This document shows positions 63,621-64,000 of a DNA stretch of 64,000 bases, one piece after another; position 1 is the first letter of the stretch; every line of letters starts with the position of its first letter. The translations under genes and the position numbers were made by a program. Under the pieces are notes generated by a model, which did no database searches, was not told where the DNA came from, and was given only the letters and a program-made list of their open reading frames with translations. The stretch is taken from NCBI GenBank assembly GCA_022539475.1, contig VCMS01000109.1, positions 166,095-230,094 of the forward strand. The letters run 5' to 3'. The DNA is from Gracilaria domingensis. Its lineage: Eukaryota > Rhodophyta > Florideophyceae > Gracilariales > Gracilariaceae.

Positions 63621-64000
63621 TCCGTTACTCACATAGTGTTGCTTTGCACCTGTTGTTGCTAGACACACTGTGTGAATCGGCGTAAACTTCCTATTACCTA
63701 CGGCCGTGAGGCAATCATTCAAGACTAAGTTGTTCTCAGCTGCTCTTTGGCATTTTGTCTGACACTAACTTCTTGTTTGTTTCAAATCAAGTGCCAACGT
63801 CTTCTTTTCATCCAGCGAGTATTCGTCCGAAATCGACCAGGACGAGCGTCTAGGAGAAGTCCAATCCCGTTCCGCAGATAAAGAAGTCGGCTTTGCGGCC
63901 TCTTGACGGGCCACGCGAGCCAATCTTTCGCGTAGCCACTCAGAAGGAGAAGCGCCGTCGTAACCGTCCGCCGCGTAAGCGAATCTTCAAACGCTGTCGT
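63621..64000. other. Right flank of the Gypsy element
   Basis: No supported gene. From about 63,790 one plus-strand frame reads a basic stretch (RVATQKEKRRRNRPPRKR) with one in-frame TAG. It runs off the window and could be the start of another gene or element. Confidence 0.3.

Overview
This is eukaryotic nuclear DNA, packed with mobile elements and broken gene copies. The evidence is chromatin domains (SET, chromodomain), a splicing-factor SF1/BBP relic, a Ty3/Gypsy LTR retrotransposon, a pogo-type transposon, and large transposons whose transposase resembles the Plavaka/CACTA (CMC) group. Coding pieces are long and I see no clear introns. A red macroalga or another intron-poor lineage would fit, but the species cannot be fixed from the sequence, so that part is inference. 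I see no rRNA, tRNA or CRISPR array.

Region 1 (1-10,740) is one large DNA transposon, element 1, whose left end lies outside the window. It carries a DNA-methyltransferase/SET fusion, a basic coiled-coil protein, and a convergent transposase with two nonsense codons. Hairpins and repeats fill its right end. It sits directly against a decayed Gypsy integrase/chromodomain fragment (10,741-12,628). Region 2 (13.5-16.5 kb) encodes a ParB/sulfiredoxin-like protein followed, one frame away, by a 2-oxoglutarate/Fe(II) dioxygenase-like domain.

Region 3 (16.8-22.5 kb) has two convergent HAD-phosphatase paralogues that are damaged in opposite ways, a ketopantoate-reductase-like gene with an internal stop, a ribulose-phosphate epimerase fragment and a coiled-coil ORF. 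Region 4 (22.9-25.4 kb) is an inverted, broken second copy of part of element 1. Region 5 (26-37.7 kb) is AT-richer and is a gene graveyard: methionyl-tRNA formyltransferase, SF1/BBP, a tyrosine recombinase, a solo LTR with its target duplication, a head-to-head LTR pair, a DMT transporter and an F-box-like gene.

Region 6 (38.1-41.4 kb) has an apparently intact pogo element with TA target duplications, then two unknown ORFs. Region 7 (41.7-50 kb) has a 140-bp near-perfect palindrome and element 3. Element 3 is an inverted relative of element 1 with an intact transposase, but a different protein is fused to the same C-terminal module. Region 8 (51.9-63.6 kb) is an 11.75-kb Ty3/Gypsy chromovirus-like element on the minus strand. 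It has matching LTRs, a polypurine tract, a candidate primer site and a 599-codon antisense ORF bracketed by two polypurine-tract copies. The right third of this element (about 58.8-63.6 kb) is full of single-base losses that look like sequencing error.

The most striking theme is a transposon family that joins a cut-and-paste transposase to DNA and histone methyltransferase domains, exchanges partner-protein N-termini between copies, and has a ParB-dioxygenase locus nearby.
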